A DNA stretch of 64,000 nt from Nitrosopelagicus sp964511265 (GCA_964511265.1 CAZEES010000003.1:1-64000), one strand, 5' to 3'; positions 1 to 9,207 are shown, counted from the stretch's first letter. Translations and numbers: made by a program. The notes: generated by a model not told the origin, from the sequence alone.

Positions 1-785
1 TTCTCATAGACCAAATTTTTTCCTTCATCATATAGAAAATCAATATTTGATACACCGCCGCCTAAAACAATCATGTCGGGATCCAAAATGTCAATAACGT
101 TTGCCAAGGATAATCCAAAATCATCAAGGAATGTTTTTTTCCAATTAACAAAGTTTGGGTTATCGGTATTTTGTATTATTTCAGGAAGACTTTGGTTTAG
201 ATCAGACAGTCGTAACCAGTTTTTTTCTAGTGCAGGACCACTGATGTATGTTTCAACACAACCACTATTTCCACAGTAACAACTATTTCCTTCATCATGT
301 AGACAATGATGACCCCATTCTCCAGCAATATTTGTACGTCCATGGTGAATTTTTCCATCAATAATTATTCCTCCACCAACTCCAGTTCCCATTATCACAC
401 CAAATACAAAATTCGAGTTTTTGCCGGCGCCAAGTCTTGTTTCTGCCAAAGCAAAACAATTAGCATCATTTTCAATTGATACATCGTGATCTAGAATGTT
501 TTGCAAGTCATTTCGAAGATCTTTTCCAATCAGGCACTGGGTATTACTATTTTTTATCAGACCAGAATTAAGAGACAATGCACCAGGAGTACATATTCCA
601 ATTGAAAATTTTTCATCAGACTCATGAGTAAGTTCAAGAATTAGATTTTTGATTGAATCTAAAATGGAATTATAGCCATGATCTTGGTTTGTAGGAATAC
701 GCTTTCTTTGAATAGTTTGATATTTTTCATCAGTTAGAATTCCTTCAATTTTGGTTCCACCTAGATCAATTCCAATTTTATTCAT
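1..785 (-). CDS. ROK family sugar kinase / glucokinase-like protein (3' end outside window)
   Basis: The N-terminus carries the ROK phosphate-binding motif (GIDLGGTK). Further on are the ExGH element (GEWGHH) and the ROK zinc signature CYCGNSGCVE. ROK kinases phosphorylate hexoses or N-acyl-hexosamines with ATP; some members are repressors, but no HTH precedes the kinase fold here. The gene starts at the ATG at 785 and runs off the left edge, so about 261 residues are visible of a usual 300 or so. Substrate cannot be read from sequence; ADP/ATP-glucokinase is the generic annotation. Confidence 0.85.
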   Translation of the reverse strand, partial: MNKIGIDLGGTKIEGILTDEKYQTIQRKRIPTNQDHGYNSILDSIKNLILELTHESDEKFSIGICTPGALSLNSGLIKNSNTQCLIGKDLRNDLQNILDHDVSIENDANCFALAETRLGAGKNSNFVFGVIMGTGVGGGIIIDGKIHHGRTNIAGEWGHHCLHDEGNSCYCGNSGCVETYISGPALEKNWLRLSDLNQSLPEIIQNTDNPNFVNWKKTFLDDFGLSLANVIDILDPDMIVLGGGVSNIDFLYDEGKNLVYE

Positions 786-888
786 GTAATGCTTAGGATC
801 TGATGTTTTTTGAGTATTTTCAAAGAAAATGAACCATGGATAAGTTCTCAGTGGATTTTATATCTAAAAATTAGTTAAACTATTCATG

Positions 889-994
889 AAAAGCGGTTCT
901 AATAACAACCTACAAAATTTTTGCCGTCATAGCCAACCCTTACAAAAATTGTCATTTTGTATGTAGGATTTTTTGTTGTTAAGGACCGCTTTTT
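889..994. repeat. Large imperfect inverted repeat between the thermosome and ROK genes
   Basis: The outer arms AAAAGCGGTTCT (889-900) and AGGACCGCTTTTT (982-994) pair with only a G-U or mismatch. Pairing continues inward through AACAA/TTGTT, CCTACA/TGTAGG and an A/T-rich inner section. The element lies just downstream of the thermosome stop codon and upstream of the ROK gene, both on the minus strand. It could be a transcript-end hairpin, a structured RNA or a miniature inverted-repeat element. No coding sequence fits it. Confidence 0.6.
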
Positions 995-1001
995 AGGAAA
1001 T

Positions 1002-2633
1002 TTATCCCATTGGAGGCATTCCAGGAGGCATTCCACCACCAGAACCACCAGAGATTGCAATTACATCATCAATTCTTAGAATCATCGATGCAGCTTCAGT
1101 TGCAGATTTGATAATTTGTTCTTTAACAACTACTGGTTCAACAATGTTTTGTGACAACATGTCAGCAACTTTGCCTTCTCTAGCATTAATTCCTGTCCAT
1201 TTTTTACCTTCACTTTGTTTTGCACGAAGTTTAACCATCGTGTCAATTGGATCCATTCCTGCATTTTCAGCAATTGTTAGTGGAATAATTTCTAAGGCTT
1301 CAGCAAATTTGTTAATAGCCAATTGTTGTCTTCCTTCAAATCTTTCAGACCAATCTTTCAAAAATGCAGCTAGAACTGCTTCTGGTGCACCACCACCTGC
1401 AACAATCTCTGGTTTTTCAATTACATCTTTTACAACCATCAATGAATCATGTATGGAACGGTCAACTTCATCAACTACTCTTTGTGAACCACCACGAATT
1501 AGTAATGTTACAGATTGTGGGTTCTTACAACCCTCAATGAAGACCCATTTATCAGATTCAACTTTCTTTTGCTGAACTAGATTAGCTGCTCCTAGATCCT
1601 TTTCAGAAATATCGTCAATATTTGATGTGATACGTCCACCTGTTGCTTTTGCAAGTTTAGTCATATCACTTTCTTTTACGCGTCTAACTGCCAAGATTCC
1701 ATGTTTTGACAAAAAGTGTTGTGCCATGTCATCAATTCCTTTTTGACAAATTACAACATTTGCGCCAATTGAGTGGATCTTATCTACCATAGTTTTGATC
1801 ATTCTGTTTTCTTCTTCGAGGAACATTTGCATTTGTGTTGGATCATTAATTCTAATTTCAGCACTCATCTCGGTTTTTTCAATTTCCATTGCAGTGTTTA
1901 GTAAGGCAATTTTTGCTTGTTGAATTTTAGTTGGCATTCCAGAATGAACTACTTCTTTATCCAAAACAATTCCTTTAATCAATGCAGTGTCTTGAATTGA
2001 ACCACCAGCCTTTTTCTCAACTTTGATGTTCTCAAGATCTACAGAGGATTTGTTATCTTTTGTTTCAGTAATGTTCATAATTGAATCAACAACAATTTTT
2101 GAAAGTGAGTCGCTATCTTCAGAGATTAATTTTGATTCCATACTTGTTTTTGCAATTTTCATTAAAGTTTCTCTATCGTTTGAAGTGACTTTTTTTGAAA
2201 TTTCAGCTAAGATTTCTAATGCTTTTTCAGATGCGGCTTGAAAGCCTTCTATGATAACTGAAGAATGTACATCTTTTTTGAGTAATTCTTCTGCTTTAGC
2301 CAAAAGTGTACCAGCAAAGATAACAGAGGAAGTTGTTCCATCTCCAACTTCAGTGTCAATTGTTTTGGAAATTTCAACCATCATTTTAGCAGCTGGATGT
2401 TGTGCATCAATTTCTTTTAGAATTGTAGCACCATCATTTGTAATTGTAACATCGCCTAGAGAATCAACAAGCATTTTGTCTAGTCCACGAGGGCCCAAAC
2501 TTGACTTGACAATATCTGCAACCAATTTGGCAGCCATGATATTATTTTTTTGTGCATCTTTTCCTTTCTCTTGTAAGGCACTTTCCTTTAGGACTAAAAC
2601 AGGTCCGTTTGGTGTTTGTTGGATTGATGCCAT
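1002..2633 (-). CDS. ths: Thermosome subunit (group II chaperonin, Hsp60/CCT family)
   Basis: A 543-residue ATP-dependent folding chaperonin that forms a double-ring cage in the cytosol. The ATPase signatures are all present: SLGPRGLDKML (45-55), TNDGATIL (65-72), GDGTT (97-101), and VAGGGAPE in the C-terminal equatorial part. The C-terminus ends in the Gly/Met-rich GGMPPGMPPMG tail typical of thermosomes. The length matches the family. A strong TATA box stands 30 bases before the ATG, suggesting a leaderless, highly expressed message. Whether this is the alpha or beta paralogue cannot be decided without the other subunit. Confidence 0.97.
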   Translation of the reverse strand: MASIQQTPNGPVLVLKESALQEKGKDAQKNNIMAAKLVADIVKSSLGPRGLDKMLVDSLGDVTITNDGATILKEIDAQHPAAKMMVEISKTIDTEVGDGTTSSVIFAGTLLAKAEELLKKDVHSSVIIEGFQAASEKALEILAEISKKVTSNDRETLMKIAKTSMESKLISEDSDSLSKIVVDSIMNITETKDNKSSVDLENIKVEKKAGGSIQDTALIKGIVLDKEVVHSGMPTKIQQAKIALLNTAMEIEKTEMSAEIRINDPTQMQMFLEEENRMIKTMVDKIHSIGANVVICQKGIDDMAQHFLSKHGILAVRRVKESDMTKLAKATGGRITSNIDDISEKDLGAANLVQQKKVESDKWVFIEGCKNPQSVTLLIRGGSQRVVDEVDRSIHDSLMVVKDVIEKPEIVAGGGAPEAVLAAFLKDWSERFEGRQQLAINKFAEALEIIPLTIAENAGMDPIDTMVKLRAKQSEGKKWTGINAREGKVADMLSQNIVEPVVVKEQIIKSATEAASMILRIDDVIAISGGSGGGMPPGMPPMG

Positions 2634-2655
2634 GGAAATTTTTTATTAAATCCCC

Positions 2656-2663
2656 TTTTTATA
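2656..2663 (-). promoter_or_regulatory. TATA box of thermosome gene
   Basis: On the minus strand TATAAAAA is followed by a G run. Its start lies 30 bases before the ATG at 2633, the spacing expected for a leaderless archaeal transcript. It falls in the 25-base gap after the adenine deaminase stop codon. Confidence 0.7.
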
Positions 2664-4431
2664 CTGTCGTCTGGATCGTTGGGATGAATTTTCTAGATTT
2701 TACATCTACTATCCCATTATACAGTATTCGAATATCAGGCAGAGCCAAGAAAGGTAAGAATAAAGGAATCAGATGTGGTTTTTTGAATTTACAGCCAGCA
2801 TCCAATAAGACATCATTAATTTTTGTAAAATTCTTTGTTACTTTGTCAACTGCATCAGTAGAGATAATCCCAGCCATTTGAAAAGGTAGTGATGCCAGTG
2901 TTTTTCCATCTTTGATAACAATCATTCCACCTTGAGATTTAACGAGTTTGTTTGCTGCATCAATCATGTCTTTTTCATTTGAACCAATAACAATCATATC
3001 ATTTTCATGGAAACTCCATGTGGATGCAAATGCACCTATATCAGCACCAAAATTTTCCAAAAAGCCAACAGTGTGAGTGCCACTACCAAATGTTCTGTCC
3101 ATTGCCGCTACTTTCCAAATATCTTTATCATGTGATGAGAGAACGTTCGAGTCTTTTACACTCAAATTAGCTGTGGACTTTTTTGTTACAATCTCAGTGT
3201 TCATAGAGATGATATTTACAGTTTCAGTGTTGTTTTTTGAATGTACATGGAAATTTTTATTTGATAATTTTGGAAGTTTGACAGTTTTTGTAATCCAGTT
3301 TGGTACTTTAGGGGAATGAATTGTTTCTAGGATTTTTCCATTAGAAACAACAATTTTCCCACCAAGAATTACTTTGTTAATTTTTATTTTTTTATAGTCA
3401 TCTAGAATCAAAATATCTGCAATTTTTCCAGGACCAATTCCTCCAAAATCATTTCCCATTTTATAATAATCAAAGCAATTTTTTGATGCCAAAGAAATTG
3501 CATCAATTGGATTCATTCCAAGTTTAATTGATTCTCTAACACAATGATCAATGTGACCAATGTTTGATATGTCAAACGGATCTAATCCATCTGAACAAAA
3601 CATTAATCGATTTTTGTAGGTACCATGAGATAACACCAGAGGGATGATTTCTTTCAAGTCTCTACGAATTGAACCTTCTCTAACCATTATCCACATTCCA
3701 AGACGTAGTCTTTCTAACACCTGATCAAAATTTATTGGTTCATGGCAAGAGAATATACCGGAAGAGATGTAAGAGTTTAATTTTTTACCACTTGCCCCAG
3801 CTGTGTGACCATTAATTATACAGTGATTCTCATGCATTTGCTTTAGTGACTTTATGGTTCTAGGATCTCTTTTGGTAACTTTTGTCCAAGAAAATACTTC
3901 TCCTAGTCCAACAACAGACTGGAAACCAATCGCTTGTTTCTCTTCTTCAATACTGAGAGTTTTTCCATGACTAAATTTTCGGTCAACAGGCAAACCACCG
4001 GGTATAGTATGAAAAAATCTCATTGGTAAATTTTGAGTTTGTCGTAGAAATTCCTTAAACCCACGATAGCCACATACACTAACAATATCAATAGAATCTG
4101 GAAAGAGTGAGGTCACCCCACAGAGTAGTGATTTTTTTACAAATTCTGCAGGCGTTAAAAAATGATCAATGTGAATGTGAGGATCAACAAAACTTGGACA
4201 AACATGCTTATTTTTTACATCAAGAATTTTGGTTTTTGGACCACGTGTATGAGATGCATCTTCGCCAACAAATGCAATTCTATCATTTTTAATTGATATC
4301 TGAGTTTTTTCTTGGATTTCATTTGTATAGACATTGATTAGAGAGCAGTTTTGTAAAATCAGATCTGCAAAATCATCTCCAATAGCTACTGAATTAATTT
4401 CAGATAATACTGAAGAGAATTTAGAATGCAC
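2659..4431 (-). CDS. ade: Adenine deaminase
   Basis: A 590-residue member of the amidohydrolase superfamily that converts adenine to hypoxanthine and ammonia in purine salvage. The HxH metal motif is in PHIHID (residues 84-89). NGHTAGA and the CSDG/HIDH segments correspond to further metal and substrate positions of the Ade family. The C-terminal third (from about 430) is the Ade-specific extension with the MDRTFGSGTHTVGF region. Length agrees with bacterial and archaeal Ade (about 550-600). It precedes the thermosome gene on the same strand but that gene has its own promoter. Confidence 0.9.
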   Translation of the reverse strand: MHSKFSSVLSEINSVAIGDDFADLILQNCSLINVYTNEIQEKTQISIKNDRIAFVGEDASHTRGPKTKILDVKNKHVCPSFVDPHIHIDHFLTPAEFVKKSLLCGVTSLFPDSIDIVSVCGYRGFKEFLRQTQNLPMRFFHTIPGGLPVDRKFSHGKTLSIEEEKQAIGFQSVVGLGEVFSWTKVTKRDPRTIKSLKQMHENHCIINGHTAGASGKKLNSYISSGIFSCHEPINFDQVLERLRLGMWIMVREGSIRRDLKEIIPLVLSHGTYKNRLMFCSDGLDPFDISNIGHIDHCVRESIKLGMNPIDAISLASKNCFDYYKMGNDFGGIGPGKIADILILDDYKKIKINKVILGGKIVVSNGKILETIHSPKVPNWITKTVKLPKLSNKNFHVHSKNNTETVNIISMNTEIVTKKSTANLSVKDSNVLSSHDKDIWKVAAMDRTFGSGTHTVGFLENFGADIGAFASTWSFHENDMIVIGSNEKDMIDAANKLVKSQGGMIVIKDGKTLASLPFQMAGIISTDAVDKVTKNFTKINDVLLDAGCKFKKPHLIPLFLPFLALPDIRILYNGIVDVKSRKFIPTIQTTV

Positions 4432-4473
4432 ACCTCAAGATAGCCTCAGATATTATTATACATTGAAGCGATG

Positions 4474-4480
4474 TTTAAAT
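4474..4480 (+). promoter_or_regulatory. TATA box of rpl44e-rps27e
   Basis: TTTAAAT begins 30 bases before the ATG at 4504. This supports a leaderless start there and argues against the in-frame ATG at 4471, which would precede the box. Confidence 0.55.
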
Positions 4481-4503
4481 TACGGTCAGCGAGGCACAAT
4501 ACT

Positions 4504-4785
4504 ATGAATTTACCAAAAGAGACTAGATCATATTGCCCAAAATGCAAGAGTCATCAAACAATGAAAGTCTCAATTTACAAAGCTGGAAAAAGAAGAGGTT
4601 CAGCAGCAGGGGAGAGAAGACATGCCCTAAGGAAAAAAGGATATGGAGGACAAAAATTCCCAAAACTCGCAAAACCTGCTAAAACTACTAAAAAAGTTAC
4701 ATTAATTGAAACATGCACTACCTGTAAAAAGAAAATGATGAATAAAGGAATCAGAATAAGAAAGTTTGAGTTGATAGCAGTATGA
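4504..4785 (+). CDS. rpl44e: 50S ribosomal protein L44e (eL42)
   Basis: A 93-residue basic protein of the large ribosomal subunit, near the E site. The zinc-binding cysteine pairs are CPKC near the N-terminus and CTTC near the C-terminus. The conserved RRHALRKKGYGGQKFP segment lies between them. The frame is open to an ATG at 4471, but the family starts close to the MNLPKETR sequence and a TATA box sits 30 bases before 4504, so 4504 is the better start. It overlaps rps27e by four bases (ATGA), the usual archaeal pairing. Confidence 0.96.
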   Translation: MNLPKETRSYCPKCKSHQTMKVSIYKAGKRRGSAAGERRHALRKKGYGGQKFPKLAKPAKTTKKVTLIETCTTCKKKMMNKGIRIRKFELIAV

Positions 4786-4979
4786 AAAAAGATCATGTTT
4801 TGGTTCCTGAGCCAAATAGCAAATTTAACAAAGTAAAATGTCACGAATGTGAAGAAGAACAGATAGTGTATTCTCACAGTTCTACGCAAGTAATTTGTAA
4901 TTCCTGTGGAAACGTTTTATCAAAAGCTACAGGTTCAATTGCTCAGATAAATGGCAAAATTTTAGAAACTACCGAGTAA
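4782..4979 (+). CDS. rps27e: 30S ribosomal protein S27e (eS27)
   Basis: A 65-residue small-subunit protein with a C4 zinc ribbon: CHEC at about residues 20-23 and CNSC at about 39-42. Its start overlaps the L44e stop, so the two are translationally coupled. The last 18 bases overlap the convergent cobY gene. Confidence 0.95.
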   Translation: MKKDHVLVPEPNSKFNKVKCHECEEEQIVYSHSSTQVICNSCGNVLSKATGSIAQINGKILETTE

Positions 4980-5546
4980 TTCAAAATCAGTTTTTGTGTT
5001 TACATTCAAGCATACACGCTTGTCATTGATAATTAGATAATCTTCTTTTACAGATTCTAAATTTTTAATTTCACTTGCATTAACAACAGATATGCCTGTG
5101 TGAACATAGGATTCGTCATTAAATGAAACAATACATTCAGGAGTTAGACCCAGAGATGATTGAAAAGAATTTGTAGTAACAACACTAGTCCATATTTTAT
5201 CAGAATTTACGGCATCTACTATTTGTCGCACTGTACTTTCATCTAAAAGAGGCAAATCACCAGAAGTGACAAACACATAATCATCCAATCCTTTTAGAAT
5301 TTGATTTAGATCTGTAACAAAATTTTCTCCTAGAGTTTCAAATACAGTTACGTTGTTTTCAGCTATAATTTTTTGAGTTTGGGGAGAATTAGGACTGGTT
5401 GCAGCAATAATTTTTTCAAAACAATTTGAGTCTTTTAATGCATCAATAACATGCAGGATAAGTGGCTTTTTGTATTCAAGTAATAGCTTTTCTTCATTAC
5501 TTTGCATTCTGGTTCCTTTTCCACCAGCCATGATTAGACCAATCAT
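4962..5546 (-). CDS. cobY: GTP:adenosylcobinamide-phosphate guanylyltransferase (archaeal CobY)
   Basis: A 194-residue nucleotidyltransferase of the MobA/GlmU fold. The N-terminal GTP-binding loop is MAGGKGTRM (6-14), followed by a lysine (EEKLLLEYKKP) and a metal-binding SGDLP. It activates adenosylcobinamide phosphate with GTP for joining to the lower ligand. This is the archaeal non-orthologous replacement of bacterial CobU. It is the last gene of the cobD-cobQ-cbiB-cobS-cobY run, overlapping cobS by four bases, which fixes the function better than the fold alone. It collides with rps27e at its 3' end. Confidence 0.88.
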   Translation of the reverse strand: MIGLIMAGGKGTRMQSNEEKLLLEYKKPLILHVIDALKDSNCFEKIIAATSPNSPQTQKIIAENNVTVFETLGENFVTDLNQILKGLDDYVFVTSGDLPLLDESTVRQIVDAVNSDKIWTSVVTTNSFQSSLGLTPECIVSFNDESYVHTGISVVNASEIKNLESVKEDYLIINDKRVCLNVNTKTDFELLGSF

Positions 5547-6268
5547 AGTGAAACAAAGATTAGTAGTGATGAGAGTCTGGTTATTTCATTACTTGCACCC
5601 ATTACATCACCGGTAATTCCGCCAAAACTCCTAGTAGATAATCCAACCAAAAACATTGTGACAACAATTCCAGTTGCAAAAACTATGAATCCACTCATTT
5701 CACCGATAATAATGAATGGAATAATTGTAATTATTCCAGCCACCAATAGACGTTTCTTGTCTTTCATAGAGTCCATGAAAGGAGAGTTTGAACCTATGGA
5801 GGCAGAATTTCCTAATCCAGCCATCAAAACCATTGAAAATTTCGCCATAATTTCACTAAGCAATATTATCTTGAATAATTCCATTCCACTGCTAAGCGAT
5901 AATGCAATGATTACACCAATTGCATACATTACTATTGAAAATATTCCAGCAGAGCCTACGGATAGATCCTTCATGGCTTTGCGCTTTTTTTCTTTTGAAC
6001 CTTTAGTCATTAGACCATCGGCAAAGTCAGCAAGACCATCAGTATGATGTATTCCAGTGATTACTGCTAAAGATGCAACAACAACCAAGGAAACAACTAA
6101 TGGTTCTAAATATAGAGATAGACCATAACCTAGAGAACCGATAATAAGTCCAATTACAATTCCGACAATTGGAAAGAGGTACATGTGTTTAGCAATAGAG
6201 TCAAGATCGGAATTAGATGTTGGAATAATTGTCAGGAATGAAAAAACAGACCCAATTTGTTTAAGCAA
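5543..6268 (-). CDS. cobS: Adenosylcobinamide-GDP ribazoletransferase (cobalamin synthase)
   Basis: A 241-residue membrane protein with about six hydrophobic segments. The family signature HHTDGLADFADG lies near residues 75-86 and includes the acidic metal-binding positions. It joins GDP-cobinamide with alpha-ribazole (or its phosphate) in the last step of cobalamin assembly. Its start overlaps cbiB by eight bases and its end overlaps cobY by four. Confidence 0.94.
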   Translation of the reverse strand: MLKQIGSVFSFLTIIPTSNSDLDSIAKHMYLFPIVGIVIGLIIGSLGYGLSLYLEPLVVSLVVVASLAVITGIHHTDGLADFADGLMTKGSKEKKRKAMKDLSVGSAGIFSIVMYAIGVIIALSLSSGMELFKIILLSEIMAKFSMVLMAGLGNSASIGSNSPFMDSMKDKKRLLVAGIITIIPFIIIGEMSGFIVFATGIVVTMFLVGLSTRSFGGITGDVMGASNEITRLSSLLIFVSL

Positions 6269-7235
6269 TCAAAATCGACTCCATTAATGAAATAAACAAG
6301 ATTATAGGAATAGATACGATTCCAAAGAAAAGTAGTGATGTAACTTTCATCAAAGTAATTGCATCTGTTACTTTTTTTGAGGTAATCTCTTGATTACCAG
6401 TTCCTAATGAATAATGTTCAATTTTTTCAAACGTTGTACCTAATGCACCAGCTAAAGCAGCCATCGGATAGCCTGCATTTGGACTATCTGTTTTTTTACC
6501 ATCACGTTTGAAGATTTCATAACAATTTCTCCAATCATGACCTAATAGCATTGCACCTAGTACCATGGTTAATCCAGTCAATCGTGAAGGAATGTAATTT
6601 AGGATGTTGTCACAATTTGCCCCAAACCAACCCAGATTTTTGAACATTTCAGTTTTGTAGCCAATCATCGAATCAATTGTATTGATTACACGGTAAACAA
6701 ATGCGCCTGGGAGACCAAATAATGCAAAATAAAACAGCGGGCCTGTAACACCATCAACTGTATTTTCGCTGATACTTTCTAGAACTCCAGATAAAATATG
6801 ATTTTTATCTAAATTTTTTGTTTTACGTTTTGTAATCATAGCCAGATTTGTTCTTGCTTTATCAATGTCGTTATTTTCTAGTGCATTAGAAACTGCTAAT
6901 GCATGCTTTTCCATACCTCTAATTGCAATTGTAGTCTTTAACAAAATGGCACTAACTAGAATTATCACTATTATGCTAACAAACTCATTTACAATTATTG
7001 AATCAAGTTTTAGATTTAGTATTAGCAATAATGTAGCAACAACAGTAGCGGAGATTAATACGATAAGTATGCCACCAAATTTCTCCAAGTGTGTATTTTC
7101 ATTTTTAAATAATGGTACTAAATTGCTGACAAATTTACCAATCCATGCAGTTGGATGGTATTTATTTCTTGGATCACCAAAAACAAGATCTAGGAATATA
7201 GCGAGCCCAATTACAACAATTGATTCCAAGATCAT
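6261..7235 (-). CDS. cbiB: Adenosylcobinamide-phosphate synthase (CbiB/CobD family)
   Basis: A 324-residue membrane enzyme that attaches the aminopropanol phosphate arm to adenosylcobyric acid. Characteristic segments are FGDPRNKYHPTAWIGK near the N-terminus, SENTVDGVTGPLFY, and MIGYKTEMFKNLGWFGA. Several transmembrane helices are evident. The gene overlaps cobQ upstream by four bases and cobS downstream by eight. Its arm-precursor is made by the cobD product at the head of the operon. Confidence 0.95.
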   Translation of the reverse strand: MILESIVVIGLAIFLDLVFGDPRNKYHPTAWIGKFVSNLVPLFKNENTHLEKFGGILIVLISATVVATLLLILNLKLDSIIVNEFVSIIVIILVSAILLKTTIAIRGMEKHALAVSNALENNDIDKARTNLAMITKRKTKNLDKNHILSGVLESISENTVDGVTGPLFYFALFGLPGAFVYRVINTIDSMIGYKTEMFKNLGWFGANCDNILNYIPSRLTGLTMVLGAMLLGHDWRNCYEIFKRDGKKTDSPNAGYPMAALAGALGTTFEKIEHYSLGTGNQEITSKKVTDAITLMKVTSLLFFGIVSIPIILFISLMESILIA

Positions 7236-8074
7236 TTCAAAAGTTTCTCCACTTTTCGAATATTAAGACTTGACTTAACAACTTTGGCAATTTTGTTTAT
7301 TTCAATGTCTAATTTTTTTAAATTTGAAGTATTCCAATTCAGATTTTTCGGTGAATTTCCAATAGAATCCTCATCAGGTATTTTAAATTCAGTCATTGGA
7401 ATTGTCCCAAATACCGGTATGCCTGTTTTTTGTTTTAATTTTCTGTAACCTGGCTTTAGAATTTCAATATCTCCTCGAAATTTGTTTATAATGAATCCTT
7501 TAACAAGTTCAACATATTTTTTTTCAATTAATTCCATGGTTCCTACAATACTTGCAAATGCACCACCTCTTTCAATATCAGTGATTAGTAAAACAGGGGA
7601 TTTTGTTTTTTTAGCAATTTTCATGTTTGTAATATCAAATTTCTGTAGATTAATTTCAGCTGGGGATCCAGCACCTTCAAGAAATATAATTTCATGCGAT
7701 TGTGCAATTTTGTTGAAAGAATCAACAGCTGTATTAAAACCACTTTTTAGAACAAAGTTTTCATAGTAATTACTTGCATGCATTTTTTTGAAAAATTTTC
7801 CATTTACAAATACAGAACTACGATAATTTCCTAATGGTTTTAGTAAAATTGGATTCTGAAGTGGGGTTATGCTGGTTCGGGCAGCTACCGCTTGTATAGC
7901 CTGTGCTCTAGAGATTTCAAAGTTTTTTCCAACATATGAAAAATTTGACATGTTTTGTGCTTTGAATGGAGAAACCGTGTAACCCAGATCAGAGAAAATT
8001 CTACAAAGTGCTGTAACAAGTATTGTTTTTCCAGCTCCGGAAGAAGTTCCTTGTATCATTAATGATTTGACCAT
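7232..8074 (-). CDS. cobQ: Cobyric acid synthase, synthetase domain only (CobQ/CbiP without glutaminase domain)
   Basis: At 280 residues this is little more than half the family length (about 480-510). The P-loop GTSSGAGKT (9-17), FKAQNMSN, LEGAGSPAEINL and ITDIERGGAFASIVGT show the ATP-dependent amide-forming domain. The sequence ends soon after PDEDSIG. It has no class I glutaminase domain with its nucleophile cysteine and His/Glu pair. The stop overlaps the cbiB start, so this is a natural gene end and not a visible frameshift. The usual enzyme amidates four side chains using glutamine. This one would need free ammonia or a separate glutaminase. That mechanism is inference. Confidence 0.85.
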   Translation of the reverse strand: MVKSLMIQGTSSGAGKTILVTALCRIFSDLGYTVSPFKAQNMSNFSYVGKNFEISRAQAIQAVAARTSITPLQNPILLKPLGNYRSSVFVNGKFFKKMHASNYYENFVLKSGFNTAVDSFNKIAQSHEIIFLEGAGSPAEINLQKFDITNMKIAKKTKSPVLLITDIERGGAFASIVGTMELIEKKYVELVKGFIINKFRGDIEILKPGYRKLKQKTGIPVFGTIPMTEFKIPDEDSIGNSPKNLNWNTSNLKKLDIEINKIAKVVKSSLNIRKVEKLLK

Positions 8075-9153
8075 TTTATTTCTCCAAGTGCTTTGACTAG
8101 TATTTTATTTTCTTTTCTATTTTTTATAGCTATTCGAATATAATTTTCATCAAGACCACAAAAAGTGCTGCAATCTCTAACAAGAATATTTTTTTTAAGT
8201 AATTTTTTTTGTAGGATTTTTGAATTAATTTTTGTCTTAATGAGAATAAAGTTTGTAGAGGAGTTGAAACAAGACATCCATTCTAATTTTGATAGAGAGT
8301 TCATTAAAAATGAATTTTCTTTTTTTATATTTTCTCTAGATTTCTCTAGAAAATCTGAATAACATAATGCTGCACTTGCCGCAGTTTGTGCAACGTAATT
8401 TACATTCCAAGGAATTTTAATTCTTTGAAGAATCTCAATAATTTTTTTACTTCCAAGACCATAACCAATACGTAATCCAGCTAATCCAAATGATTTTGTA
8501 AAGGAACGTAGAATGAATAAGTTCTCATGAGATTTGATGGTTTTAACAAGTGATGGGTAAGAATCCGGCACAAGTTCAATGAATGTTTCATCAACAAATA
8601 CCAATGTAGATTTTTTTTCAGCAGTTTTTATAATTTGTTCCATATCCTTTTTTGAGAGGATTTCACCTGTAGGATTATTTGGATTGCAAAAAAAGACAAT
8701 ACCTTTTGTCGGTATTTTTGCTAGAAATTTTTCAAGATCTTTATTAAAATTCAAAGATTTGAAATGGATTATTTTGCCGCCAAAAAATTTCACTGCGTTT
8801 TCATATTCAGAAAAGGTTGGACATGGAATCAGAACTTTGGATTTTTTATTTACAAATGTACTACAGAAATTATAGATTATTTCAGTAGCGCCATTACCAA
8901 CCAAAATTTGTGATTTATTGATTCCTGTAAACCATTTTAAATTTGAGCGCAATTTTGTCGATTCAGAATCTGGGTAAACATTGATTTGATTTAGTTGTTT
9001 TTTTAGATATTTTTTTACACCTGGATGACATCCTAGAGGATTAACATTTGAGCTAAAATCAATTATTTTCTCATTTGGATTCTTAATTGAAAATATACCT
9101 CCATGATAAGCTGGAATGTGTGAAATTGCGTTGATATTTGGGGTTATTTTCAT
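8059..9153 (-). CDS. cobD: Threonine-phosphate decarboxylase CobD-like PLP enzyme
   Basis: A 364-residue class I/II aminotransferase-fold protein. The HGG motif near residue 18 is typical of CobD and distinguishes it from HisC. FCNPNNPTGE and the PLP-lysine segment SFTKSFGLAGLRIGYG are clear. CobD decarboxylates threonine phosphate to (R)-1-aminopropan-2-ol phosphate, the arm that CbiB attaches. It heads the cobalamin run and overlaps cobQ by 16 bases. Histidinol-phosphate aminotransferase is the alternative reading from fold alone, but context favours CobD. Confidence 0.83.
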   Translation of the reverse strand: MKITPNINAISHIPAYHGGIFSIKNPNEKIIDFSSNVNPLGCHPGVKKYLKKQLNQINVYPDSESTKLRSNLKWFTGINKSQILVGNGATEIIYNFCSTFVNKKSKVLIPCPTFSEYENAVKFFGGKIIHFKSLNFNKDLEKFLAKIPTKGIVFFCNPNNPTGEILSKKDMEQIIKTAEKKSTLVFVDETFIELVPDSYPSLVKTIKSHENLFILRSFTKSFGLAGLRIGYGLGSKKIIEILQRIKIPWNVNYVAQTAASAALCYSDFLEKSRENIKKENSFLMNSLSKLEWMSCFNSSTNFILIKTKINSKILQKKLLKKNILVRDCSTFCGLDENYIRIAIKNRKENKILVKALGEIKWSNH

Positions 9154-9207
9154 AGTTTGAAATAAACTAATTCAGTATAGTATTCTTTTGGTTATTTTTC
9201 TAAAGGA

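Noticed and set aside
1108..1575. Long open frame antisense to the thermosome gene
   Set aside because: It is a shadow of a strongly conserved chaperonin gene; the product has no recognisable domain. The same applies to other antisense frames, for example 5658-6047 and 9651-10058.
7232..8074. CobQ shortened by a frameshift or assembly break
   Set aside because: The stop overlaps the cbiB start by four bases and no glutaminase-like sequence appears in other frames downstream, so the gene appears naturally short.
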